Shown: piece by piece, positions 28,181 to 39,497 of the stretch
Numbering within the stretch: position 1 is the first letter of the stretch
Layout: each line of letters opens with the position of its first letter
Source: Populus alba
Taxonomy: Eukaryota; Streptophyta; Magnoliopsida; Malpighiales; Salicaceae
Length of the DNA: 64,000 nt
Assembly (NCBI RefSeq): GCF_005239225.2
Contig: NC_133288.1
Span: 15,878,169-15,942,168, forward strand
Direction of reading: 5' to 3'
Program-made: the position numbers and the translations under genes
The notes under the pieces: model-generated
Database searches by the model: none
What the model saw: only the letters and a program-made list of their open reading frames with translations
Told to the model about the DNA's origin: nothing

Positions 28181-29175
28181 CAAAGAAATTGGAGATTAAT
28201 TAGAGTTTCGGTGGGATGGTGGGCATGAGTGGGTTAAGCACTAATGGCCTCGATGAATCATTGCCAAGGCAACATGGCATGTCCCATCACGAAAAAAAAG
28301 AAGAAAAAAGAGTCCATCTTCTGCAGCGTCTGTTTTTTCCTTCTTCTAAGGGGCCCAAACTCTTAACTGTTGTGGAAGTTTTTACAGTTGGTTTTGCTTA
28401 CCCAGTTTGTATAAGGTTTTTGGACACAAATTTCTATTTTGGGGCATGCTTTCCATAATTTTTAAATAAAGCCCGGTTTAAGGCTTGATTTTTGAGTTTT
28501 AATTAGGTTATCTAAATTAATTTAATTTTTGAAATCAAAACAATATGTTTTAGTAAAAAAAATATTAATGGGTTGCAATTGAGTTTTGCAAAGTTAACTA
28601 GGTCGCCGAGTTAACCTATTGGGTCAGCCGGGTCACCCCTGATTTTTCCTTTCTCTAGTTTTTTTAAACTTGGTCTGATTCTAGTTTCAGGTTAGCCGAA
28701 TTTCAAATCAACCTATCAAGTAGGGTCGGATTTCAAAATTATAATGCTTTTATTGAATTGGTATAAAGAAAATATTTATTAAGTCTGGACTTTATATTAG
28801 AATCTATATCTATATTTTTCTAATCTCATTCGCTACTACTATATCACAAAATTCGCCTACAATATCGATGAATCTATGACGAATTTGCTCGACAACATTA
28901 TTTGAGTCCTTCAATTTTTTGAAACAAGTTGAGAAAGAAAACCACAAATTTTAGTGTAATTTGTGTGCCAATAACGAGCTGACACTTCTACGGTGGTTTG
29001 ATTTTTTCTAGATTGAGGTGAAGTCAGTGGGTTTGTATTAGCTCAAGTTCAATTAATTAATGCATGGAAAACTGTGCACGAGTGGAACAGCATATCATGT
29101 CTCTTATCGTGCCTAAGTTTCCATTTGTGCTCGTAATTTTGTTTTCTCGTGATCCGATACGTCAATTATACATGT

Positions 29176-29176
29176 C

Positions 29177-29208
<32 letters not shown>
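29176..29208. repeat. (AAT)n microsatellite
   Basis: About ten uninterrupted AAT/TAA units. The surrounding 28.5-30.7 kb contains no recognised gene. Confidence 0.9.
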
Positions 29209-30699
29209 TTTAATTGTTGTGTCAATTAAAAATATTTTATTACACTTGTAGAAACAAAAAAAATTTACCAATTAAATTTCACTTTGTGGTATTTTTATTT
29301 TATTTTTACATTAAAAATAAAATAAAATAAAAATAAATAACATGAAAAATAAATAAACCTTCATATATTTCTTTGACAATAAAATATTGATATTTGGAAT
29401 GAGATATTTAAGATATCTTGTCATAAATACAATATCTTATCAATATGGATCAACTAATAAAATCATACCATTGCTAATGGAAAAGGACTTGAAAGCCTAC
29501 AAATTTCTATAATTAGATGGGCTTAACCTAGAGAAAAAAAAAAAAAAACAAAAAAAATTCTTGAAGATACAAATTTTTTTCAAGACAAGCTTTTCAAATA
29601 CAAAAGCTCCCTCAAAAGTTCCAAACCTCCTTCATCTACACTTGAAGTTTACAAAGAACGAAGTTTTGTTTAATCAAGCCTAAACAACCCATAAGAATTA
29701 TTTAACAACACTTTAGAAAAAAATCAAAGGGACTTTTCAAAGTATCAAATTACCAAATCTCGCTTCGCAATACATGTTTATATTCGAGCTCTTGCAAAAC
29801 ACAAATCTTGGCTTGATTTCATAAATAAATCAAATCACCAAATATCAAATCCAAGGGAATAATCAAATAATTGTCCTATTCTTTTGAAATAATATTATAG
29901 ATAGAGATTGCACCCGGTCATATATTTAATAAAATCATATATTTATATACACGTGCTTGTTTAATTTTAAGTACTTAAAATTATGTCTACAACATTCTTA
30001 ACATTTTGTATTTAAAGTAATATGAAGTTAATATGAGGATGTAGCTTTAACATCATCAAGAATTTTTTTTTTTTATTAAAATATAAGCTAATCTAATTTT
30101 TCTCTTCAATTAATATCAAATAAAAGAGATGTCACACTCATATCTCACTATCTAGATTGTTAAAAGGATGTTTGATTAATTATGTTATAGCTGCATTAAT
30201 TTTAGAATCAGAAAATTTTAAGTGTAATATTTAGTGGAACTTAACTTTGAAGCTTTCATGTGTTTTTGATATTGTGATATTTTTGGCAGTTTGGGTTTAA
30301 AAAAGTAACTTTATAAGAAAAAAGTGTACAGCAAAATTATAAACATATTTAAAGGAGATAATTATCTTAAATACATTATCCCTAATTAAGTTAGGTAAGT
30401 ATACATAATTTGGATACAAAATTATATTACAAAAAAATATTCACTCTTCTAATTACATCGATTGGTTAGGAAAAGATACATAATATTAAATCTAACTTCT
30501 CGGCTTGGTGCTGTAAAGTACCTGAAAATTTGTTTTATATTAGGCATGATTAGCTTCACACTCAATGATAATTTAATATTATATTCTATGTGTGCGTGTG
30601 TTCATAATCCTTGTTTATCAAACAATTTCTCTTACTATACCTTTATCTTTGTAAATCGATGCCATAATATCTAGTTCTGTGAACGTACTAAGGTCATCT

Positions 30700-32600
30700 C
30701 TAGCCCTAACCACACTTTTATTCTATTACCAATCATCTAAATTTTTCTTACTTATTGTAATAGTCCTAATTTCCAGGAAAACACACAATAGGTAAAAGAA
30801 AATTTCATTAATTTTTCTTATACAAGTTCCACTGAAATTTTCTGAAATTTTCTACTAAAATTTCAGTGGAGTTATCAACAAAATTATATTACACTTTCAA
30901 TTTTATTTCATAACCCAATCCATTCATACTGGATCCTAACCCAACTCATCCTCATTGATACAATACACCTTAATCAATAGCATCACACAATTCAAGTTCA
31001 CAAAATAATAACACATAATTCATTATTACATAATATCATCACATGAACTATATCTTGCATTATATCATATAATGTAATTCAAGTGAAGGATTCGATTTCA
31101 ACTATAAATATGCATGGTTAAACAAGTACTTAGAATTACATACATTAGATTAAAGTCATACATCCAAATTTATAGGTCAATATTATATTTCAAGTTTTAA
31201 GAGATAAGTCTCTTAATTTATAAAATAATTACATGTCCAAAAGCAAAAATTGACTAAACTAATATCACTCCTGACGTGACCTTGATAGACCTGAAAATAG
31301 AAATTAACATGTGCATACAAATAAAAAGTAGTAACAAACAATAACAACAAGGAATAATTTCCATGGCATTTTTTTGATACATAAATTTAGTTATAAACCT
31401 CTTTTACAACATATATTTTCCATCTATTACCAATATCCATCTAATATCCTTAACTATTTTTCGAGAATAATTTAATCTTGGAAATCTCAACTCAACTCAA
31501 TGGTTTTAAACACCATCTCCTTATGAATTAATTCTCACTTAATACCAAGATATTCTCCTCTTGGTATATTTAGCTTATCATATTCTTTCGAAATAACTAA
31601 TCAATGCTTTATCTCCCATTTTTCGAAAGGTAATTGCTGATACTAATAAATCTCATTAATATCATTAGTATCCTAATACTGGGTTAGACTAATCATTTCT
31701 ATTCAAGTGCTAATACCAATACAACCTATTGATATCATTAAGTATTCCTACCCTGAAATAGTTAATCAATTCTTATCCTTATCTGGTAATAAAGTTGCCA
31801 ATGTTAAAAACCTTTGATATCATTAGCCTCATTACCCAAAGCAACTAATAACACTAGAAATGATTGTGGATACCAATGTAGTCCATTGATATCATTAACT
31901 ATTCATACCCTGAAATAGTTAATCAACTTATCTTTTTCCTTAACCAGGAGTAACCATGCCAATGTTCATAATCTTTACTGACATCATTAGTCACCTAATT
32001 ACTTGTGATCGACTAATCAATTTAAAAATTTTTAGCACCTATGGAACCCTATTGATACCAACAGTTATCCAAACTTAGATAGCTAATCAATGTCATCTCA
32101 AACTACCATTCGTATAGATCCTTTTTTTTTTTTTTTTTAATTTTTTCTTATTAACATCATATACATAGACTACCAAGTTCAAAGCATTAACATGCCGAAC
32201 AATTTAAAATAGCAGAAAATAGAAAGCATAGGTGTTAAGCACCTACCTATTGTTAAAGCTTAACTGGTAATCCTGATTTGCTATTTGGGTCATGTGGCTT
32301 CTCCTGCATTAATAAGTATACCACATTATTACTTATGAGCGTGTATTTCTTCTAAATCCAAAATCTATACAAATTTCTCTTTAATCATCTCATTCATTAT
32401 TACCCTTTTTTTTCTTAAATTTACGTCTCATGTTCCCATTAAATTCTTTTCCTTAAGTTCTAAAATAAGGATGCAAACAAACATCACAATCAGCGTAATT
32501 CCTCATTCGAACATTGTTTTGGGTTTCATCCATAACTAACATTATATAGTTCAATTTAAGGTGTGACTTAATCCCTCGAAAAGCTAAGACACAGGGCTAT
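30700..32600. repeat. Repetitive AT-rich DNA with a four-copy tandem repeat near 31540-32100
   Basis: Copies about 165-170 bp apart share landmarks such as ttgatatcatta, taccctgaaatagttaatcaa and tgccaatgtt. The clearest pair begins near 31715 and 31885; weaker copies begin near 31540 and 32048. No ORF is associated. It may be part of an old LTR, but no partner LTR was identified. Confidence 0.6.
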
Positions 32601-32605
32601 ATGTA

Positions 32606-33744
32606 ACAAATCAAGTTCCTTTCATAGCACAGGTGTAGATTATACCATATGGTTGGGCTATGAAAGTGCCAAGCATTTGTTGTACCAAGGGTTGTTCAAC
32701 ACAAATCTAGATTAACCATTTAACAAGCAAGGTATTAAGAGTGAACAAGATAATTAATATAAAACATGTTAGTATCAAGCATTAAAATTCATGTTGAGTT
32801 TATACTATACTTATTCTTACACCATTAGTGTAACCTTTTCACCTTGACATAATAGATTTAGCTAAACATAATAAAAGAAAGAAACATAAATAAATAAGAT
32901 AAGAACATAATTATATAAATAAAGGAAAGGAAATGAAAAGCATAATCAAGAGATTAATATAACATAAAATAAAACTTAAACATTACAAAATACAAAGAAA
33001 GAGAGCAAGAGCATGATCTTGATCTGAACACCAAGATGTCTAAATGCATGGAAAATACCTCCTTTTATAGGCCAAAATTTGGAACCATTGATTTGATGAA
33101 TAATTGTTGAGTGAGTGGCCACATCTGGACTTGGTAACAATCCTTATCTTCTTGTTTGAACAAAACACATTGCTAACGTTAGAATTGGAACCACCTTTAC
33201 TCATGAAAGTTCTAGGAAATTGTCTCAGTTTTCCAGGAAAAAAACATTGAGGTCATTTGGATTTCTAGAACTCGAGATATGGGCTGAACACTAAATAGTG
33301 TCTGGGCTGCAGGACAAATTCAGACTTCTCCGTTGTTGCTATAATTTGGACTTGAAAATGACCTTTTTAAATCTTGGACTCCACATGAAAGTTGTAGGCC
33401 TATGTCTTACCGAATCTATCCAAAAATTTGAGGTTATTTGGACATCTAGAACTCGAGATATGACCCAATTACCAAACAGTGTTCCAGTTTGGATTGCACC
33501 AACATCTCTTTTCTAAGCTTTACCCTCTCTTTATCTTCACAATTTTAGTAGTTGAATTCATCAATCAATCCTTTGATTTATGTGATAGACCTGCATTTAA
33601 GATGAACATTTACCATATATTAAGGTATCTTATAGTATTAGACTTGTTATTATAAAACATGCTTTAGTTAAGGAGTTATTAATACTTCAAGTGCAAAATG
33701 ATGATATAAAACCTTGATAAACATGCACTTTTAAGTACTAATCA
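32606..33744 (-). mobile_element. Partial LTR of the Athila-like family (copy B)
   Basis: It starts abruptly at aacaaatcaagttcctttca and continues collinearly with the complete LTRs through gatcttgatctg, cttttataggcc and the terminal aagtactaatca. The outer 500-600 bp containing the tgacac end are missing. The orientation matches the complete element downstream. Confidence 0.88.
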
Positions 33745-34469
33745 TCAGTCTAATATTTATTTTCCCTAAATTCATGCATGTGGTCAATACCAAGTTTTTC
33801 TCCTAAAGACCATACTTTAACCTAGTTTTGGACATAAAACACAACCAAATTCACTTCCAAAGTTTATAGAACAAGGGAAACATCTAATGTTTCTATTCCA
33901 TGATAATATCACATATTTATCAAACATTTTAAAGAGGAACCATCACTCATTACTATCTCTATGAGGGTCCTTCTTTGCTATCATCTCTTAAGGTGGTCAA
34001 AGCCTATGTCATTCCCCTAACAAGCATATTTTTGTGTTTTTCATGTGGCAACATCAAATTCTCATTCATTATCGTGTGACATAAGGTTTTCTATGCATTC
34101 AAATTATAAAGTACTACTAAATATGTTCAAGGATCATATTCTTTTCCATAACCTCAATAATTTCATTACAATATGGTCAAGTAGTACACAATCAAGTTCA
34201 ACATGTACATTCTCAAGGATTCTCCCATCTAAATTTCTATAGGGCGAAACATGGGTATTAACATTAAGTGTTCATTTCATCAAATTTTTTTACTACATCA
34301 TTCCAAGTGCTAGAACCTTTAATCAACAACAAATTCCAAGAAAAGATTAGAGCTTGAGTAGTCCTAGTTGGTTTAGTCCACCCAACCCTAAACATTGTTT
34401 GGTGTTTTAATCGTAACTAAAGTTTTAGAACTTTTTTTCAAGCATGGTTTGTCTTTATGGAAAGCTAAT

Positions 34470-34864
34470 ACATAGAGCTACAACTTTCATGAAGGATACA
34501 ACACCCAGTTTTGCCATCTACATGTCTAAACTCACTCATTATAGTAGCATAAGAAATATGTCCAGTACTATGTCAGTCTAGACCCTTACTCAGTGTTTTT
34601 ATAATATTTGAAGTTATACAACTCCAAATAAGTTGTGACTGGTTCTATTTGAAAGAAAACATCCATACCTATAACTGTTATAAAGCCATCAGCTTCAATT
34701 TTTTTTTTTTTAAGGCTCAAAATAAACCATTACAGTAACACCCAAAATCTATCAAGTACTATGTTGGTCTGGACCTTTACTTAGTGTGTTTCTCATATCG
34801 AGAGTTATACAACTGCAAATAAGTCAAGGCTAGTTCCATTTAAAAGATAACATCCATACCTACT
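34470..34864. repeat. Tandem repeat of about 190 bp, interrupted by the Athila-like element
   Basis: Units carry a signature beginning gtactatgtcagtctagac or close variants, then gagttatacaact and ataacatccatacct. The signature occurs near 34563 and 34754, and again at about 44510 on the far side of the retrotransposon. The interrupted unit reads naturally from 34864 into 44421-44440 (tacctac then aacttgtataaagacac), so the element inserted inside the array. Confidence 0.75.
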
Positions 34865-36586
34865 TGACACGACCAAAAGCTTGATGTCTTTTCCCAAGTG
34901 CAGGAGTGTCGAAGTAATAAATAACCCGGCAAGACCGGGGTCGAACCACAGAGAGGTTAATTGTATAAATTATAAATAACAACACAACAATAACAACAAT
35001 AACAATAATAATAACAATTATAATACTCAGTAATAGTAATAATAATAATAATACTCAGTACGTGGCGTTGTTATACTTGAGAATGATCTAAAAGATCGGG
35101 TCACAGGTTTTCCAGCCTATATACTGAGTTTATGAAACAGATAACAAACAACAACAACAACAACAACAATAATAAAGAAGAGAAGGAAGAAATTAATGAG
35201 AACTTTGAGTTGAAAGATTAATGTAAGGATTAAACAATGATAAAAATAAATGTCAAGGTTAGAGGATCCACTAATGGTACTTCAAACAAGTATAATATAA
35301 ACTCTTATTACTCAATTGGAAACCACACATAAAGGAGGTTCCAATCAGATTATAAATTGTTAATATGATTACATTAGCTATCTTATTCGAATAAAGCTAA
35401 TACTTGTAAATGTTAGCAGACATTCATGATTATAACTTATATTAACAACAAATCAAGTTCCTTTCATAGCTCAGGTGTCGGTTATACCATACAGTATGGG
35501 CTATGAAAGTACCAAGTATTTGTTGTACTAAGTGTTATACAACATAAATCTAGATTAACCATTTAACAAGCAAAGTATTAAAAGTGAACAAGATAACAAA
35601 TATAAAACATGTTAGTATCCAACGTTAAGGTCCATGTTAAGTTTATATTATACTTATTCTTACACCATTAGTGTACCCTTTTCACCTTGACATAATTAAC
35701 TTAGCTAAACACAATGAAAGAAAGAAACATAGATGAACAAGATAAGAACATAAACGAGAAAGAAGTTAACTAAGTAAAGGAAAGGAAATGAAGTGCATAA
35801 ACTTGATATTAATGAAAGCAAAACATAAGCAATACAAAGAGAGAAAGCAAGAGCATGATCTTGATCTGGAAACCAAGATGCCTCAATACATGGTAAGTGC
35901 CTCCTTTTATAGGCCAAAATTTGGAACTATTGATTTGTTAATTAATTGATGAGTGGGTGGCCACATCTTGACTTGGTGACAATCCTTATCTTCTTGTCTG
36001 AACAAGACGTCATTGCTAACATCATAATTTGCCTAGAATCCTCAGGAATGTTCTAGGAAATTGTCTCAGCTTTCCAACAAAAAAAAGATGAGGTCATTTG
36101 GACTTCTAGAACTCAAGATATGGGCTGAACACTAAATAGTGTCTGGGCTGCAGGACAGCTTCGGACTTCTTCGTTGTTCCTTCAGTTTGGACTTCAAAAC
36201 AGCCTTTTTAAATCTTGGGCTCCATATGAAAGTTATAGGCCTTTGTCTTACCTTTTCATCCATATAAAATGGACCTAAATCCGAGATCTAGAGCTCCAGA
36301 TATGATCCAATTACCGAGCAATGTTCCGGTTTGGACTGCACCGACATCTCTTTTCTAAGTTTGGCCATCTCTTTGTCCTTTCACTTTCAATACTTAAACT
36401 CATCAATCAATCCTTTTATTTATGTGATAGACCTGCATTTAAGATGAACATTTATCATAAATTAAGGTATCTTATAGTATCAAACTTGTTATTATAAAAC
36501 ATGCTTTAGTTAAGGAGTTATTGATACTTCAAGTGCAAAATGATGATATAAAACCTTGATAAACATGCACTTTTAAGTACTAATCA
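34865..36586 (-). mobile_element. 3' LTR of the Athila-like element (copy C)
   Basis: Plus-strand text runs from tgacacgacc to agtactaatca. It contains an AAC/AAT microsatellite near 34978-35055, a hairpin whose arms are ctttcatagc and gctatgaaag (35461-35509), and a TATA box on the minus strand (TATAAAAG, 35904-35911). A 70-codon minus-strand ORF (35705-35917) is identical in both LTRs but merely overlaps the promoter region and is not called as a gene. Confidence 0.95.
35904..35911 (-). promoter_or_regulatory. LTR TATA box (TATAAAAG)
   Basis: TATAAAAG on the transcribed strand, preceded by attttggcc. The core of the same word (ccttttatagg on the plus strand, or ctt before it) is kept in all five LTR copies in the window, including those that are truncated. 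Confidence 0.7.
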
Positions 36587-36598
36587 CACCCCCCAACC
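36587..36598 (-). other. Polypurine tract next to the 3' LTR
   Basis: On the element's coding strand the sequence ggttggggggtg directly precedes the LTR start TGATTAGTAC. Position and purine content fit the priming site for plus-strand DNA synthesis. Confidence 0.75.
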
Positions 36599-36960
36599 AG
36601 CTTATTACTAGTCCCTAGTAATCTAAAACGTTAAAATAGAGAAACAATTTGCAAGTATCACAAAGCAAGTCATTCATCATTCAACTTCTATTAATCTATC
36701 TAGATAAACAAACTCTCATTAAATTTATATTACTGCTTTATACTTCTTAAACAAGATATTAATAAACCTTCTTTTTATGTGCTCAAATATATGAAAACAT
36801 AGATGATGGGGCTTTTTGTTGGAAGAAAACAATATTATGTTCAAATGTTTAAGGTGAACTTCATTGGGTTGAGATTATTATTATTACTTTTTTTTTTTCT
36901 TTCTTTTTTTTTTTTTTCTTTTTATTTTTATTTATATACACATATAACATAAATGTATCT

Positions 36961-37215
36961 TTAACACATGTAACGAGTTTTAGGCTAATGACTCCTAGAC
37001 CAGTTGGTCTTAGGGCATTAGGTGTTGAGACACCCCTACTAGCTTAACAACTCGGGTTGTAGATACTGATACATAAATAGTGCAATGTTTGATTCCCTTA
37101 AGCTTTTCTCCTTAACCCATGTAACAAGCTTTGGGCCAATAGCTCCCAAGTCAGTTGACTTTAGGGTATTAGGTGTTAAAACACCCCTTCGGGCTTAATT
37201 GCTTAGGTTAGGGAG
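36961..37215. repeat. Diverged tandem duplication between LOG and the 3' LTR
   Basis: Two units about 150 bp apart share ttaacacatgtaac / ttaacccatgtaac, then gactcctag / gctcccaag, then cattaggtgttgagacaccc / tattaggtgttaaaacaccc. No ORF is present. The rest of 36599-37837 is non-coding, with several poly-T runs. Confidence 0.8.
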
Positions 37216-37837
37216 GCTACGAAACCAAACTTATCTACGTTTTTATTATCATCAATATTATCATAATTTTTTTTTTTTGCAAATTATATACTAACCCTTA
37301 CCCTTAGTTGTTACCTTCAACAAAAGAACATAAATAATGTAATAATCCAATGTGCAACCCACAATCATATGTTAAAGTGTGTGTGTGAAAATGAAGGTTT
37401 AATAATACTTGTTAAATGAGTATATGAGCAGAATCAAGTGATAACAATGCGAGAGTTTGTAAACCTGAATATTTCAAGAAGTATTCTAATAGGCCTTGTT
37501 ATGAATATTGCAAATAACCATTAGAAAATTTTTACTACGATACATCTCAAGAATAATTCCTCTTTACTCTGCCATCCTAGTAATAACAGTTTTGCCAAAT
37601 GGTTTTTTTTAAAAACAAAAACAGTTAGTTGGTTAGTTTTTTTTTTTTTTAAAACTACTACCCTCTCCCCCCAACCAAAACGAGACATTGTCCTCAATGT
37701 CCAAAGGTAGAAAGATAGAGTATAGAAGACATCACCTGAAACAACGAACAATGATAAACCTAAAACACACTTAAACAAATATAAGAAGTAACAAAACAAA
37801 ATAATATGCTATTAATAAAACCAAAAGACATAAGGTT

Positions 37838-38491
37838 TCACAGATGAAGGCTCAAATCTAATCTAAGCTTTTTACGGCTTTCCTTAGCTGACCAATCTAG
37901 GCGACTCATGCAAGGATCAATGACAGGGATGAAAGATTGTAGTTGGTCAATCAATTGTTCAGCAGTAGCAGCAGAGATTATGATTTGTCGTGCCGAAGAT
38001 GTTAGAAATTCCTGTTCCACAGCTTGATCAAGGAAAGATAACATCTTATCATAAAAACCATTAACATTTAACAAACCTATAGGTTTATGGTGAATGTGCA
38101 ATTGGGCCCAAGATGAAATATGAAAGATCTCTTCCAATGTGCCCAGACCACCTGGTAAGGCAATGAAGGCATCAGCATGGCTAAACATGGCATTCAGTCG
38201 ATCAGACATTGTTGGGACCTGTAGTTCCTCTCCAATTGTTTTTCCAATGATGTCTCCATTTATTAAAGCTTTGGGGACAACCCCCAAAACTTGACTGCCT
38301 CCTAAAAATGCAGCCATTGACACACCTCCCATTAACCCAAGGCTGCCTCCCCCATACACTAAATGAATCTTTCTCTCAGCTAGTACTTGACCAAGATGAT
38401 TTGCCGATTCTAAAAACTCTTTTTCTTTCCCAAGGCTGGATCCACCGAAAACACAAATATTTCTTATATGATGACTTGAGGAACCTGCCAT
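37838..38491 (-). CDS. LOG: LOG-type cytokinin riboside 5'-monophosphate phosphoribohydrolase inside the retrotransposon
   Basis: An intact 217-codon ORF without introns, starting MAGSSSHHIRNICVFGGSSL. It has the LOG signatures: nucleotide-binding GGGSLGLMGG (residues 47-56), Arg98 in MSDRLNAM, and PGGLGTLEE (113-121) with Glu121. LOG enzymes release active cytokinin bases from nucleoside monophosphates in one step, in cytosol and nucleus. Length is typical (about 210-225). The usual Lys after the catalytic Arg is Leu here. Known plant LOG genes have several introns, so an intronless copy suggests retro-capture or descent from an intronless paralogue. It lies on the element's coding strand, about 250 bp downstream of the env-position ORF and upstream of the polypurine tract and 3' LTR. 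It has its own TATA-like box. Activity and expression are unknown. Confidence 0.95.
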   Translation of the reverse strand: MAGSSSHHIRNICVFGGSSLGKEKEFLESANHLGQVLAERKIHLVYGGGSLGLMGGVSMAAFLGGSQVLGVVPKALINGDIIGKTIGEELQVPTMSDRLNAMFSHADAFIALPGGLGTLEEIFHISSWAQLHIHHKPIGLLNVNGFYDKMLSFLDQAVEQEFLTSSARQIIISAATAEQLIDQLQSFIPVIDPCMSRLDWSAKESRKKLRLDLSLHL

Positions 38492-38555
38492 TTCTACACA
38501 CTTCTATATTTGATGAATGTATGGGATGAGTAGAAATGAAGGGAAGGAAGAGAAG

Positions 38556-38563
38556 AATTTATA
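38556..38563 (-). promoter_or_regulatory. TATA-like box upstream of the LOG gene
   Basis: TATAAATT on the coding strand lies about 65 bases before the LOG ATG, followed by a pyrimidine-rich stretch (cttctcttccttccc) that could serve as the start region. The spacing fits a plant core promoter with a short leader. An (AAAT)n microsatellite lies just upstream at about 38631-38654. Confidence 0.5.
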
Positions 38564-38737
38564 GATGAAAAAGTGAAAATGCAATCATGCCACCTATATG
38601 TAGGTCAGCTGTAGTCTCACACTCTCTCTCTTTATTTATTTATTTATTTATTTTGACAAAGCATGTATGTACAGGTAGTTGTGATTATGGCTCACATCTT
38701 CCCTTGGTTTTACGTCCAAGAATGGCTTAAACGCCCT

Positions 38738-39286
38738 CTATGGGTCGAAGATAGGCTTCCCATCCAGTTTTCTTAAAAACTGGCAAACAGGGTCTTTTTT
38801 AGTCAGATTCCCAAGACTAAGTCGATCATGTTCTTTATGGAATTGTGGCCATAAATCATGAATTACACGATGCACATCTCCAATAGGATGCGTCTCAAGG
38901 GTCAATAAAAGATTATCTAAAGACCCCTTACTCAGGCCATCCTTAATGAATTGTATTTTATCTTCACAGTTTACAGATACCATTCCTAAAGAACGAAATG
39001 TCGCATTACAAGTCCATCTGGCACATCTATGACAGACTTTCAGTCGTTTTGCACGACGTTTCTTAGCAAAAGTGTTTTTACCTGTTCCAGACATGTGTGA
39101 AATGAAAGAATTGGAGGACTCACCTGATAATCGGACCTTTGCTTCAATCAGCCAACGAATATCTTCAGGAATTCCATGGTTCATTAACAACCTCAATCTT
39201 TCACACCTAGCACGGTAAATTTTTGTAATCGCATTCTGAGGCAGAGCGGGAAAATACTTTTTCAATTTTTCAAGAGTGGTGTCCAT
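38738..39286 (-). CDS. Env-position ORF of the Athila-like element, function unknown
   Basis: A 182-codon ORF counted from the Met matching the start in the sister copy at 10531; an in-frame Met ten codons earlier gives 192. It opens MDTTLEKLKKYFPALPQNAI and has a basic stretch (KNTFAKKRRAKRLK). The Cys motif CHRCARWTC follows, then a helical acidic region, ending GKPIFDP. No signal peptide or membrane segment is visible, so it does not look like a typical envelope protein despite occupying the place where Athila elements carry their extra ORF. The sister copy shows it belongs to the family rather than to this insertion alone. I do not recognise its biochemical role; the paired Cys residues could bind zinc. 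Confidence 0.75.
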   Translation of the reverse strand: MDTTLEKLKKYFPALPQNAITKIYRARCERLRLLMNHGIPEDIRWLIEAKVRLSGESSNSFISHMSGTGKNTFAKKRRAKRLKVCHRCARWTCNATFRSLGMVSVNCEDKIQFIKDGLSKGSLDNLLLTLETHPIGDVHRVIHDLWPQFHKEHDRLSLGNLTKKDPVCQFLRKLDGKPIFDP

Positions 39287-39497
39287 TTTCAAAAGAGAAT
39301 TGGAGACGAGATTCAAAGAAGAGAGAAAAAGCTAAGAATTGTACAAATATATACAGATATCAGTTATTTGGGAAACTGAAAGAACCGACTTATGTCACGG
39401 AGTACCGTTATCCGCCATTTGACCGGGGTGAGAGATAAACTAGCAAAACAAAAGATACACCAAAAAGGAACAAAAAAATGTGAGAAAAACAAAATAA

